From Pseudomonas sp. CCI4.2 (lineage in GTDB: Bacteria; Pseudomonadota; Gammaproteobacteria; Pseudomonadales; Pseudomonadaceae): a stretch of DNA of 64,000 nucleotides. The translations under genes were made by a program, and so were the position numbers. The notes below the pieces were generated by a model, which ran no database searches, had not been told where the DNA came from, and saw nothing but the letters and a program-made list of their open reading frames with translations. Shown piece after piece: positions 20,989 through 29,663 of this stretch (position 1 is the first letter of the stretch; every line of letters starts with the position of its first letter). The stretch covers positions 1,952,001-2,016,000 of the forward strand of contig NZ_CP133781.1 in NCBI RefSeq assembly GCF_034350045.1. Reading direction: 5' to 3'.

Positions 20989-22386
20989 ATGCACGATCCC
21001 CTTAGCGAACGCATGAGTGGCAGCGAGACCCGCGCAGCAAGCGGCCTGGCGCTGGTGTTCGCCTTCCGAATGCTTGGCATGTTTATGGTTTTACCGGTCC
21101 TCGCCACCTACGGCATGGACCTCGCGGGCGCTTCTCCAGCGCTCATCGGTTTGGCAATCGGCGCGTATGGCCTGACCCAAGCAGTGCTGCAGATACCGTT
21201 CGGGATGATTTCTGACCGAATCGGTCGGCGGCCAGTTATTTATTTAGGCTTGATTATCTTTGCCCTTGGCAGTTTGTTGGCGGCCAACGCGGACTCAATC
21301 TGGGGCGTGATCGCCGGGCGGATCCTACAAGGTGCGGGCGCGATATCGGCAGCCGTGATGGCGTTGTTATCGGACCTTACCCGTGAGCAGCATCGCACCA
21401 AGGCCATGGCCATGATCGGTATGACCATTGGCCTGTCGTTCGCGGTGGCCATGGTTGTCGGGCCGTTGTTGACGAGGGCGTTCGGCTTGTCCGGGTTATT
21501 TCTGGCCACGGGCGGCATGGCATTGTTGGGAATTCTCGTCGTCGCCTTCATGGTGCCGCATTCAACCGGACCGCTGACCCATCGGGAATCGGGCGTTGCA
21601 CGAGCAGCGTTGGGCGCGACACTGCGTCATCCCGACCTGCTGCGACTGGATTTAGGTATCTTCGTGTTGCACGCGATGCTCATGTCCAGCTTCGTCGCGC
21701 TGCCCTTGGCCCTGGTCGAAAAAGCCGGTTTGCCCAAAGAACAGCACTGGTGGGTCTACCTGACCGCTTTGCTGATTTCGTTCTTCGCGATGATTCCGTT
21801 CATCATCTACGGTGAGAAAAAACGCCAGATGAAGCGCGTCCTGCTCGGCGCCGTCTGCGTGCTGTTGCTGACTGAGCTATTCTTCTGGGCGTTCGGCGAT
21901 ACGTTGCGGGCGTTGGTGATTGGAACGGTGGTGTTTTTCACCGCATTCAATCTGCTGGAAGCTTCGCTGCCATCGCTGATCAGTAAAGTGTCACCGGCGG
22001 GCGCCAAAGGCACGGCCATGGGGATTTATTCCACCAGCCAGTTCCTCGGTTCAGCCGCAGGAGGCATTCTTGGAGGCTGGCTTTTTCAGCACGGAGGACT
22101 CAGTATTGTGTTCCTCGGCGGTGCCGCTCTATGCGCCATCTGGCTAGCCTTTGCTGTAACTATGCGCGAGCCACCGTATGTGACGAGCCTACGCGTGCCG
22201 TTGACGCCTGAAGCACAACGCGAAGGCGGCCTGATCGCGCGTTTGATGGCCGTCCCGGGGGTAACAGATGCGGTAGTCGTCAGTGACGAAGCTGCAATCT
22301 ATATCAAATTGGATACCGAATTATTGGATCGCAACTCCCTTGAGCGCTTGGTCAACGACCCGGAGCCAGCGGAATGCGAAGCCTAG
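20989..22386 (+). CDS. MFS transporter (12 membrane segments)
   Basis: 465 residues. About twelve hydrophobic segments are visible between residues 15 and 395, with the MFS loop motif [18 protein letters not shown] near residue 70. A soluble tail of about 70 residues follows (from [13 protein letters not shown]). The gene is divergent from uvrA and ends nine bases before ssb, so it probably shares the ssb transcript. Substrate is unknown; homologs at this locus in Pseudomonas are annotated only as major facilitator transporters. ATGAGG at 20976-20981 is the ribosome binding site. Confidence 0.93.
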   Translation: MHDPLSERMSGSETRAASGLALVFAFRMLGMFMVLPVLATYGMDLAGASPALIGLAIGAYGLTQAVLQIPFGMISDRIGRRPVIYLGLIIFALGSLLAANADSIWGVIAGRILQGAGAISAAVMALLSDLTREQHRTKAMAMIGMTIGLSFAVAMVVGPLLTRAFGLSGLFLATGGMALLGILVVAFMVPHSTGPLTHRESGVARAALGATLRHPDLLRLDLGIFVLHAMLMSSFVALPLALVEKAGLPKEQHWWVYLTALLISFFAMIPFIIYGEKKRQMKRVLLGAVCVLLLTELFFWAFGDTLRALVIGTVVFFTAFNLLEASLPSLISKVSPAGAKGTAMGIYSTSQFLGSAAGGILGGWLFQHGGLSIVFLGGAALCAIWLAFAVTMREPPYVTSLRVPLTPEAQREGGLIARLMAVPGVTDAVVVSDEAAIYIKLDTELLDRNSLERLVNDPEPAECEA

Positions 22387-22395
22387 GAGAACGTT

Positions 22396-22932
22396 ATGGC
22401 CCGTGGGGTTAACAAAGTCATATTGGTCGGTACATGCGGCCAGGATCCCGAAGTTCGCTACTTGCCTAACGGTAACGCCGTGACCAACCTGAGTCTGGCG
22501 ACCAGCGAACAATGGACCGACAAACAAACCGGTCAGAAAGTCGAAAAGACTGAATGGCACCGTGTTTCGATGTTCGGCAAAGTCGCTGAAATCGCTGGCG
22601 AATACCTGCGCAAAGGTTCGCAGGTCTACATCGAGGGCAAGCTGCAAACCCGCGAGTGGGAAAAAGACGGCATCAAGCGCTACACCACTGAAATCGTCGT
22701 CGACATGCAAGGCACCATGCAACTGCTGGGCGGTCGCCCACAAGGCGACGGTGCTCCACAGGGTCAAGGCGGCAACAGCAACTCTGCGCCACGCCCTCAA
22801 CAGCAGCGTCCGCAGCAGTCATCGCAGCCGCAGCAATCCCAGCCACAACGCGAATCGCGTCCTGCTCCCCAGCAGCAAGCGCCGCAACCGGCTCCGGATT
22901 TTGATAGTTTTGATGACGATATTCCGTTCTGA
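22396..22932 (+). CDS. ssb: Single-stranded DNA-binding protein
   Basis: 178 residues. The N-terminal OB fold (residues about 1-110; [20 protein letters not shown], then [18 protein letters not shown]) binds single-stranded DNA. A Gln/Pro/Ser-rich linker follows, and the acidic tip [11 protein letters not shown] recruits replication and repair partners. An AGGAGAACGTT ribosome binding site overlaps the end of the transporter gene. It ends the conserved uvrA-MFS-ssb block; the genomic island starts right after it. Confidence 0.97.
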   Translation: MARGVNKVILVGTCGQDPEVRYLPNGNAVTNLSLATSEQWTDKQTGQKVEKTEWHRVSMFGKVAEIAGEYLRKGSQVYIEGKLQTREWEKDGIKRYTTEIVVDMQGTMQLLGGRPQGDGAPQGQGGNSNSAPRPQQQRPQQSSQPQQSQPQRESRPAPQQQAPQPAPDFDSFDDDIPF

Positions 22933-22949
22933 GGAACCGTAGAGACTTC

Positions 22950-22962
22950 TTTGTAAAGTTTC
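22950..22962. repeat. Left copy of a 13-base direct repeat, possible attachment site
   Basis: TTTGTAAAGTTTC lies 18 bases after the ssb stop. The same 13 bases occur at 38879-38891, at the far end of the foreign-looking DNA. Whether this is the recombination core is an inference. Confidence 0.4.
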
Positions 22963-22968
22963 TTCAGG

Positions 22969-22993
22969 AAGCCCCCGCATTGCGGGGGCTTTC
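22969..22993 (+). terminator. Intrinsic terminator after ssb
   Basis: AAGCCCCCGCA pairs with TGCGGGGGCTT and leads into TTCTCGTTTT. It lies 36 bases after the ssb stop. If the 13-base repeat is the true island edge, this terminator would lie just inside the island. Confidence 0.85.
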
Positions 22994-23018
22994 TCGTTTT
23001 CGCGTTGTAAAAAATAAG

Positions 23019-23047
23019 TTGACCTGTTTTAACTAGGTTCATACCTT
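23019..23047 (+). promoter_or_regulatory. Possible promoter of the recombinase operon
   Basis: TTGACC (23019-23024), 17 bases, then TACCTT (23042-23047), 28 bases before the first recombinase start. The -10 box is only a moderate match. Confidence 0.4.
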
Positions 23048-23075
23048 GAATTTACGTAAGTAATTCGAGGTGCGT

Positions 23076-24296
23076 ATGCAGTTAGCAATCAGACGGTTTC
23101 AGGGGGAGTCAGGAGAACGGTTTTCAATCCTCGTCGATAACGCCGGCATGCCGCTTTATTATCCCGCGCTGTACGTGACCGCTGAGATGCGTGGGCGCTC
23201 GCTTTCCATTAACACGATCAATAACGCTCTATCAGCGCTCAAGGCCATGTGCGCTTGGCAAAATTACTACGACCTTGATCTAGAGTCGCGTTTTAAGCAT
23301 AGCGAGCTGCTTTGTCGTCATGAGATCCATTCTTTGCGGGACTTCATGCAAAAGCCTCTGGAAGATATGTGTTCAAAGGACAAGCAGGTCGTGGCCCTCA
23401 AAGGCCGTCATAGAAGGGTCGCCAAGGACAATCAGTACAACCGAATCACCGTTATCGCTGGGTACGTCGGATTTCTTGCGGGCAGATTGCACCCAGTAAC
23501 AGAGACCAGCGCGCAGGAAATTGATGTCATGGTGGCTCAGATCAAAGCTAATCGCCCAAAGATTAGCGATAAAACTGACGAGGACAGATCTGATTTCCAT
23601 CTGGATGACTCCGTTTTGGATACGCTTGAAGAAGTTCTCAAGCCAGGTAGCGCATCCAACCCGGTTACTGAGGTGGGCCTTCAATTTCGGAACGCATTGA
23701 TGTTCACAATTCTTCGTCTCACCGGAATGCGGCGTGGAGAATTGCTGAACCTCAAAACGGAAGACTTCGATTTTTCGAAAAACACGGTCAAAATTGTGCG
23801 GCGTGCAGACTCTGTTGGAGATCCGAGAACTTATCAGCCGGTCGCTAAAACGCGGGAGCGTACATTTCCTCTAATCCCTGAGCTGATGCAGCGAGTCCAT
23901 GAATACATCGCCAAGTTCCGCAACAAGATTCCGGGTGCTCGTAAGCATGGATATCTTTTTGTGATTCATCGCTCAGGAAGAACTGTGGGCTGGCCACTTT
24001 CTAATTCTGGCTTCGGAAAATTTATTGCATCTCTGTCGACTTTAACCGATGAATTTTCTGGTCTGCATACCCATGCCCTTCGGCACCATTGGAACTATAT
24101 TTTTTCAAGGAGCTGCGATAAAGACAGCATAACCCCTGAGCGAGAACAAAAGCTCCGCTCTTACTTGATGGGGTGGAGTGAAACGTCTGGCACTGCGTCC
24201 ATTTATAACAAGCGCCATATCAAAGAAGCAGCTGGAAAGGCTGTGATGGGATTGCAAATAAAACACTTGAGGAGGTCATCTGGTGATAGTGAATAA
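23076..24296 (+). CDS. Tyrosine recombinase 1 of the island (site-specific integrase)
   Basis: 406 residues from the ATG at 23076, with GAGG five bases upstream. The N-terminal half is a SAM-like core-binding domain (LSINTINNALSALKAMCAW). The C-terminal catalytic domain has Arg219 (TGMRRGELLNL), His333-x-x-Arg336 (HTHALRHHW) and a candidate nucleophile Tyr377 (TASIYNKRH). All parts needed for catalysis are visible. It overlaps the next gene by 14 bases, forming a three-gene recombinase operon. Such sets normally act together to insert their element at a preferred site. The exact family is not certain. Confidence 0.88.
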   Translation: MQLAIRRFQGESGERFSILVDNAGMPLYYPALYVTAEMRGRSLSINTINNALSALKAMCAWQNYYDLDLESRFKHSELLCRHEIHSLRDFMQKPLEDMCSKDKQVVALKGRHRRVAKDNQYNRITVIAGYVGFLAGRLHPVTETSAQEIDVMVAQIKANRPKISDKTDEDRSDFHLDDSVLDTLEEVLKPGSASNPVTEVGLQFRNALMFTILRLTGMRRGELLNLKTEDFDFSKNTVKIVRRADSVGDPRTYQPVAKTRERTFPLIPELMQRVHEYIAKFRNKIPGARKHGYLFVIHRSGRTVGWPLSNSGFGKFIASLSTLTDEFSGLHTHALRHHWNYIFSRSCDKDSITPEREQKLRSYLMGWSETSGTASIYNKRHIKEAAGKAVMGLQIKHLRRSSGDSE

Positions 24297-25803
24297 TAGT
24301 GCAGTCCTAGCCCGGTATGAGCGCACTTCGTTTTTATCAAAAGATGGCTATGAAGTGGAGGTTTACTCGAGTAAGTGGAGGCTGAGTAAAGATGTTAGAA
24401 TCCACTTTGGTACTCTTCCTGCATGGCTGGATGGCGATTTAAAACGCACATTTAAGCAGGTTTTGGCCATCTATGGAGAGACCTGCTCAGCGCAGTACAC
24501 GATATTACTTTACCACCGATTCAAATCTTATTTTGAGGCGACTCATAGTCTCCCACTATTCAGTCCAGAATCGATGATCTCCTACCGCTCACAAATAGCT
24601 GATACTGAGTGGGAGCTGAGCCCTATGCGTGCATTCATTCGCACATGGGTAAGTCTTGGATATCCTGGAGCCTCCGCTGATACCTTGAAAATGATGGAGG
24701 GCTGGAGGATCAAAGGGAGCGAAAAAGGCTACGCGGTACAGTCGATGTGTCCAGAAAATGGGCCGCTTACAGATATTGAGATGGAGGCTATCGTCTCAGG
24801 CGTGCTTGATTGTTATGCAATTGGAAAACTCGATTTGCGAGCAACTTGCTTCGCGATGATTTTGGCCATGACTGGCAGACGCCCAACTCAAATCGCAGCT
24901 TTGAAAATTAAAGACCTTATGTCTGTCGGGCAGCGTTATTTCATCAATTTTCCGCGTGGTAAGTAAAAGCACGAGGGGTGGCGCCAGTCGTTCTCTAAGT
25001 TTGAGGTTGTTGAAGACTTGTGGACGCTTCTTAATGAGCAGGCAGGCTATGTAAAATCAACTTTTTCTGATCTGTGCAGTTGGTCTAACCAGCAGAATCT
25101 TGTGCCCGAGTTGCCACTGTTTCCGGCAATCAAACACTACGACGTGAATAAAGACCTTGAGGCGCAACTGGCAGGAGATTTTTTGCATGCCCGGGGGAGT
25201 GAGATCGGTCACTCGATGTCGAGCGTTAAAGAAGTGATCGCCGTTACCAGTCACAGAACTGGCGCTTACACCAACATTAACCCATACCGCTTCCGCTATA
25301 CCCTCGGGACCAACCTCGCGAGGGAAGGCAGAGGGGAATACATCATCGCGCAAGCGCTTGATCACTCCGACATCCAAAATGCTGGCGTCTATGTGAGGAA
25401 CATTCCCGAGATCGTTGAACGCATCGATAAAGCTGTGGCGCTGCAATTGGCTCCACTTGCGCAAGCGTTCCAAGGCGTCCTTGTTGTTGATGAAACCAAG
25501 GCTCGCCGTGGTGGGGATCGTTCAAGCAGGATTTGCAGTGCAGGTGGCAACGTCGGTAGCTGCGGGAGCTATGGATTTTGTGGCGCTCTGGCCCCGGTCG
25601 CCTGTTATACCTGTTCTCATTTTCAGCCTTGGCTGGATGGACCTCATGAGGCTGTCTTAGATCAGCTAATTCTTGAGCGTGACGGCGTTTATGAAGGCAC
25701 TGGTGACCTGAAGATCGCATCCGTCAATGACCGACTCATTCTTGCAGTTAGTGATGTAGTAACTCGTTGCAATGCCATGAAGAGCGATCTCGCCAATGTC
25801 TAA
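24283..25803 (+). pseudogene. Tyrosine recombinase 2, interrupted by an in-frame TAA
   Basis: One frame of 507 codons is broken by a single TAA at 24964-24966 (codon 228); the coding sense continues in the same frame directly after it (KHEGWRQSFSKFEVVEDLW) to the stop at 25801-25803. The start is GTG with AGGAGG seven bases upstream. The first part holds the catalytic arginine region MTGRRPTQIAALKIKDL; the second holds NPYRFRYTLGTNLAREG and the tyrosine region IQNAGVYVRN. The stop therefore separates essential parts. A cysteine-rich segment follows near the C-terminus (CSAGGNVGSCGSYGFCG, then CYTCSH). It overlaps the next gene by eight bases. CAA to TAA is the simplest origin; sequencing error or readthrough cannot be ruled out. 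Confidence 0.85.
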
Positions 25804-27664
25804 CATCTTTCAGTTTATTCCGAAGGCCCAAGCTGCCAGCCTGCAGAACCTTGATGAGTTCATCGTCATGTGTCGGGACAGGCTTACAGTGTTTGGTGCC
25901 GATCTAGATTGGTACAGCCATGCTTGGCCAGGTGTAGGCAACGTCACAAAAAAGGGTGCTCCGTCTCGCGGCTATAGCGAAGCGCAACTTCTGGACGCAG
26001 GCATCATTCCATTCGCCAAGGCATACGTTCGTTATCAGCAAGGCCATAACCCTAACAAGCTGAAGAGTGAGTTCAAGGCCATTCGCTGCGTTGAAGCTGC
26101 TTTGCTTGAAATCAAAGGCTGTGCTGACATCACGCAGACCGATATCAGTGTCTTGGATGAAGCCGCCAAGGTAGCGTTTACTTACGGCGCAAGTTCATAT
26201 CAAGCGGGCATCAGCTTGGCGAAACTCGTTGAATTCCTGAATCAAAGCCGAATCATCCCAGCACCAATTTCCTGGAAGAACCCGGTTAAAAAACCTAAGG
26301 AGATTCATCGTACTGATTCCGTCGGCAAGCAACGGCGCGAGGACAAAATGCCTCCAGAGCGAACACTTGAGGCAATGGCGGAGATGTTCAGCAACGACCT
26401 TCAGGGAGCGCGAGATCGCTTCACTACATCAATCTTTGCGCTCTGCATGTGCGCTCCATCCCGCATTAGCGAAGTACAAGACCTTCCCCTTAACTGCCTG
26501 CACCGGGAGACCGACAGCAAAGGCGTAGAGCGTCTCGGGCTCAGGTTTTACGCTGGGAAGGGATATGAATCTGATATTAAATGGCTTCCTTCCGTTCTGA
26601 TGCAAACCGCTGAGGAAGCTGTTCGCCGTCTCACAGAAATGTCCGAGCCTGGGCGCAGGCTCGCGAAGTGGATTGAAAGCCATCCGGACAAGTTCTATCG
26701 CCATGAAAACTGCCCTAACATCGGTGAAGATCACCCTTTAAGTGACACCCAAGCCTGCCTTGCTCTGGGGTTAGATCCGAGTGACGTAGCGGCGGTAGCT
26801 ACCGTTAGGCTGAAAGCGGGAATGAAATCCTACAAACCATTTCCGGCCTTTTATGCAGAGAACGGGTACGTCACATTGCGGTTTTTGAACGGCTTCATGC
26901 ACAGCAAGCTGCCGAAGGGGTGGCCGTGGCTCAACAAAGAGCGGCACATCAAGTATTCGGAGGCGCTCTGCTGTTTCAGGCAAAACGAACTGAGGATGGA
27001 CTATCCCGCACGACCGATCATTGTCTGGTCTCCGGGGAAGAGTACGTTCACCACCGACATCAACTACATCGATGGCCAAGAGCGCAGCATCTGGGAACGG
27101 AATGGCTATAAAAACCCTGATGGAACCCCTATTTCTATGGGGTCTCATCAAGTTCGGCACTACCTGAATACGCTGGCTCAGCGCGGCAGCTTAGGCCAAT
27201 TGGACATTGCTAAATGGTCAGGGCGAGCCAACATCCACCAGAACGCTACCTACAACCACATGACAGCCGATGAGCACGTCGAGATGGCCAGGGAAGCGGG
27301 TATTGGTGTCGCGTTGACCAAGATCAGGGAGAACGCGCCAGTGACGTTGGCTGACCTTGACGCCACGGGGGAGGGAATTGCCCACATCACAATTTTCGGC
27401 TTCTGCGTGCATGACTATTCAATGCTTCCGTGTCAGAAGCACCGTGACTGCCTGAATTGCACTGAGCAAGTCTGCGTCAAGGGGGATGCCAACAAGCTCG
27501 AAAGACTCAAAAGTCATCGTGACAGTATCCGCCGTCAGCTTGGCAAGGCTCAGGCGGCGAACGAAGACGGTATCTACGGTGCCGACCGCTGGAGTCAGCA
27601 TCAGATCAAAACCTTGGAACGGGCTGATCAACTGATCGAGATTTTGGTCGAAGGACACTCCTGA
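25796..27664 (+). CDS. Tyrosine recombinase 3 of the island
   Basis: 622 residues to the first stop. The catalytic domain shows Arg223 (APSRISEVQDL), His451-x-x-Arg454 (SHQVRHYLNTLAQRG) and Tyr486 (NATYNHMTADEHV). After it comes a cysteine/histidine cluster (FCVHDYSMLPCQKHRDCLNC, then C), likely a zinc-binding element, and a helical tail. The ATG overlaps the end of recombinase 2 by eight bases. The reading frame ends at a TGA at 27662, but clear protein sequence continues in the +1 frame for 47 more codons, up to three bases before the next gene. The original product was therefore probably about 669 residues. It is comparable in size and position to Tn554 TnpB-like and GMT integrases. Confidence 0.87.
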   Translation: MSNIFQFIPKAQAASLQNLDEFIVMCRDRLTVFGADLDWYSHAWPGVGNVTKKGAPSRGYSEAQLLDAGIIPFAKAYVRYQQGHNPNKLKSEFKAIRCVEAALLEIKGCADITQTDISVLDEAAKVAFTYGASSYQAGISLAKLVEFLNQSRIIPAPISWKNPVKKPKEIHRTDSVGKQRREDKMPPERTLEAMAEMFSNDLQGARDRFTTSIFALCMCAPSRISEVQDLPLNCLHRETDSKGVERLGLRFYAGKGYESDIKWLPSVLMQTAEEAVRRLTEMSEPGRRLAKWIESHPDKFYRHENCPNIGEDHPLSDTQACLALGLDPSDVAAVATVRLKAGMKSYKPFPAFYAENGYVTLRFLNGFMHSKLPKGWPWLNKERHIKYSEALCCFRQNELRMDYPARPIIVWSPGKSTFTTDINYIDGQERSIWERNGYKNPDGTPISMGSHQVRHYLNTLAQRGSLGQLDIAKWSGRANIHQNATYNHMTADEHVEMAREAGIGVALTKIRENAPVTLADLDATGEGIAHITIFGFCVHDYSMLPCQKHRDCLNCTEQVCVKGDANKLERLKSHRDSIRRQLGKAQAANEDGIYGADRWSQHQIKTLERADQLIEILVEGHS

Positions 27665-27806
27665 CGGCACCATCATCCGTTTAAGCAATAACCAAGAGTT
27701 CAGCCCGCTTAAGCGTGCTATTGCCGCCCGGTCAACTGCGCCAAGCCTACCTGCTCCCAAAGAAGAGCCAGATATGGACGAGCTTCGTGCGTTGATGGGG
27801 ATATAA
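27651..27806 (+). other. +1-frame continuation of recombinase 3 after a UGA
   Basis: After GGA CAC TCC TGA C, skipping one base gives GAC GGC ACC and a 47-codon open frame (DGTIIRLSNNQEFSPLKRAI, ending MDELRALMGI) to the TAA at 27804-27806. This frame has no ATG, GTG or TTG near its beginning, so it is not a separate gene. AAGGA, then a three-base spacer, then UCC-UGA-C has the layout of the prfB frameshift site. A plain frameshift mutation is the alternative. Confidence 0.7.
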
Positions 27807-27809
27807 GCC

Positions 27810-28223
27810 ATGGCAAAGCATTTGAGTCTAAAAGACCTGGATCTGATTGTCAGCCTGATTGACGGCTGGGAGGGAAAGCTTACCTGGGAGGGGCTCTGCG
27901 ATGCTATTGAACCGTTGATAGGGACGCGGCCGACTCGCCAAACCCTGAATTCGCACGAGAAGATCAAGAGCGCGTTCACTCACCATAAGGCTAGGATGAA
28001 GTCAGGTTTCGTTTCCACGAAACGCCCGGCGAGTTTGAGTATTGCCGAGCAGCGGATTCGGCGGCTGGAGGCAGAAAACCATCGACTTGAACGTGAAAAT
28101 GCTTGCCTGATGGAACGGTTTGTTCGCTGGCAGTACAACGCTTATAAATTTAACGTTTCTGCAGAGAAGCTGGATGCGCCGCTTCCGATTGTGGATCGTG
28201 GCTCTTCGGAGGTTGGACCCTGA
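27810..28223 (+). CDS. Small coiled-coil protein of the recombinase module (TnpC/GmtX-like by position)
   Basis: 137 residues. The N-terminal half (MAKHLSLKDLDLIVSLIDGW to about residue 60) is helical and may bind DNA. Residues about 76-100 form a leucine-bearing coiled coil (IAEQRIRRLEAENHRLEREN). It starts three bases after the end of the frame-shifted recombinase 3 tail, so it belongs to the same operon. Small accessory proteins in this position are found in Tn554 (TnpC) and in gamma-mobile-trio elements (GmtX), where they help or direct recombination. The match is by size, layout and position only. Confidence 0.75.
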   Translation: MAKHLSLKDLDLIVSLIDGWEGKLTWEGLCDAIEPLIGTRPTRQTLNSHEKIKSAFTHHKARMKSGFVSTKRPASLSIAEQRIRRLEAENHRLERENACLMERFVRWQYNAYKFNVSAEKLDAPLPIVDRGSSEVGP

Positions 28224-28304
28224 GCGTAATATTGCATTGAGGCTCTTTAAATCAATGACTCATTGCGGCTTGGCTAGGTAGGTTTGGTGTATGGAGGGTT
28301 GTAC

Positions 28305-28532
28305 ATGTTTATGAAGATCCCCCCGAAAGGCCCGCTGGGTGTTCTAACTATGAGCGAAACAATTTCGAGACTGACCAATCTTGAATTATCGAGGTCTTCT
28401 GGAAAGCGTCCTCGTTGTGGCTCGGTTCTTACTGAGAATGAATTGCAATCGTTACGCGCAGAAATGATCAGAGATGGCGCTTATATTTATATAAAGGAAT
28501 GGTTAAGCCTTAAGCTGGGAAAGCGCTCATGA
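28305..28532 (+). CDS. Small hypothetical protein
   Basis: 75 residues from the ATG at 28305, with a strong GGAGGG six bases upstream. The sequence begins MFMKIPPKGPLGVLTMSETI and ends in a short basic helix (YIKEWLSLKLGKRS). Not recognised. The good ribosome binding site and plausible composition support a real gene. A direct repeat starts at its stop codon. Confidence 0.5.
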   Translation: MFMKIPPKGPLGVLTMSETISRLTNLELSRSSGKRPRCGSVLTENELQSLRAEMIRDGAYIYIKEWLSLKLGKRS

Positions 28533-28599
28533 ATGGGCTAGGGGTAGGTCATCGGTGAACGATAGCGCTCATGGATGAGCTAGGGTCAGCTCACCGATG
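28522..28599. repeat. Imperfect tandem direct repeat
   Basis: Two copies of about 37 bases, 28522-28558 and 28564-28599, share AGCGCTCATG, then ATG-GCTAGGG and TCA-CGGTG/CACCGATG blocks. The first copy spans the stop codon of the small gene. It lies between the recombinase module and the first cargo gene. Confidence 0.65.
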
Positions 28600-28672
28600 C
28601 TACGTAAAGACGATAATTCGCCTATTCGAGGTCAACCGGTCGGTTGTCCACTTAATGGCCCTTGTGTCTTTT

Positions 28673-29416
28673 TCAGTCCGTTAGTGGTGCTTTCGCCTCC
28701 CATGTGCTCAAAAGGTATAGTGCTAGCGATCCGGCTAAATTAACCGCCAATTCCGCATGTCTTGGAGCTGGTTTGACGCCTGCCTTTCCTGTGCCATGAG
28801 AATCGCTGAGTCGATTTCGAAGAGCGCCCAGTCCTTCTACTACTGATGTGCATCCACCAAGAATCTGTTTAAAGACCTTCTCCGTGTGTTGAGAGGGAGC
28901 AAGGTTGAGCTGTTCAGCTGTTTGGCGATACAGCTTGTTAAGGTCCGGAGTCTCTTCATATTTGGCACCTGCTTCCTCTAAGATGTGCTTGCAGACAGAT
29001 TCGAGAAGGGTTCGCGCCATTGTGATTGCACCTTCTGGGTCAGTCGTGCGCCTCTCCAGCGATTTCGTCCAAGCTGTCCTTACATTCTCTGAGTCGAATC
29101 TCTCAATTGCACCAGTGACCACATCGTCTGCAGGTGAAAAATTACCTTTTTCAACGTAGTCCAGCAACGGACGGAACTGGTCCCAGAGATAAGCTCTGCG
29201 TTCCGCATATGTGCCGTACTTATTCTTTATATATTGCCAAAACTGACTGAGGCTGCGGCATGTGTTGACGAACCGAGGTAGCATCGTTGCAAGCGTAGGG
29301 TCATCAAGGAGGGCGCGTCTAAGCATCAGGTACGCCGTATCGTCCTCTTTACCGCCTGTAGCCTGCGAGACCAGAATGTTTTGGAGCGATTCTGCTTCTT
29401 CTGATAGTGGATGCAT
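28673..29416 (-). CDS. Abortive-infection family protein (AbiJ/AbiC C-terminal domain)
   Basis: 247 residues. The C-terminal half (from about residue 105) matches the abortive-infection C-terminus pattern: a helical segment EGAITMARTLLESVCKHILE, then LNLAPSQHTEKVFKQILGG and LGALRNRLSDSHGTGKAGVK, and a final helix. Proteins with this domain are found in phage-exclusion loci; the mechanism is unknown. The ATG at 29416 lacks a clear ribosome binding site, so the start is uncertain. The gene faces back toward the recombinase module and lies 247 bases from the CHAT gene on the same strand. Confidence 0.8.
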   Translation of the reverse strand: MHPLSEEAESLQNILVSQATGGKEDDTAYLMLRRALLDDPTLATMLPRFVNTCRSLSQFWQYIKNKYGTYAERRAYLWDQFRPLLDYVEKGNFSPADDVVTGAIERFDSENVRTAWTKSLERRTTDPEGAITMARTLLESVCKHILEEAGAKYEETPDLNKLYRQTAEQLNLAPSQHTEKVFKQILGGCTSVVEGLGALRNRLSDSHGTGKAGVKPAPRHAELAVNLAGSLALYLLSTWEAKAPLTD

Positions 29417-29663
29417 GGCGATGCTCTGTTCGACGGGGCGTGATATATCGCCATACTAATGCCATGACCCCGTGGGATCCAATCACTTCGAGTCCCGGCT
29501 GAGGCTTGACGGCTTCAGCTATGGCCGGTCGCCTTAGTGTAATTAGTCGTCGCGTAAATACAATCCATAAAGAAGTTAGATAGCCTTGTGATTAGTCGTC
29601 GAAATTTGCTTGGGAAAATATTCTCAATATGAAGAGTCAGGTTTTTCTCGCTTTTTCATTTGG

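Noticed and set aside
25018-25803. Separate third recombinase gene starting at TTG 25018
   Set aside because: It is the same frame as the preceding reading frame, the two are joined by coding-like sequence around a single TAA, and there is no ribosome binding site at 25018.
28522-28599. CRISPR array
   Set aside because: Only two imperfect copies almost touching each other, without a spacer of the right length and without cas genes.
29470-29520. TTCGAGTCCC near 29486 looks like a tRNA T-arm
   Set aside because: The bases on both sides of the loop do not pair, and no acceptor, D-arm or CCA end can be built around it.
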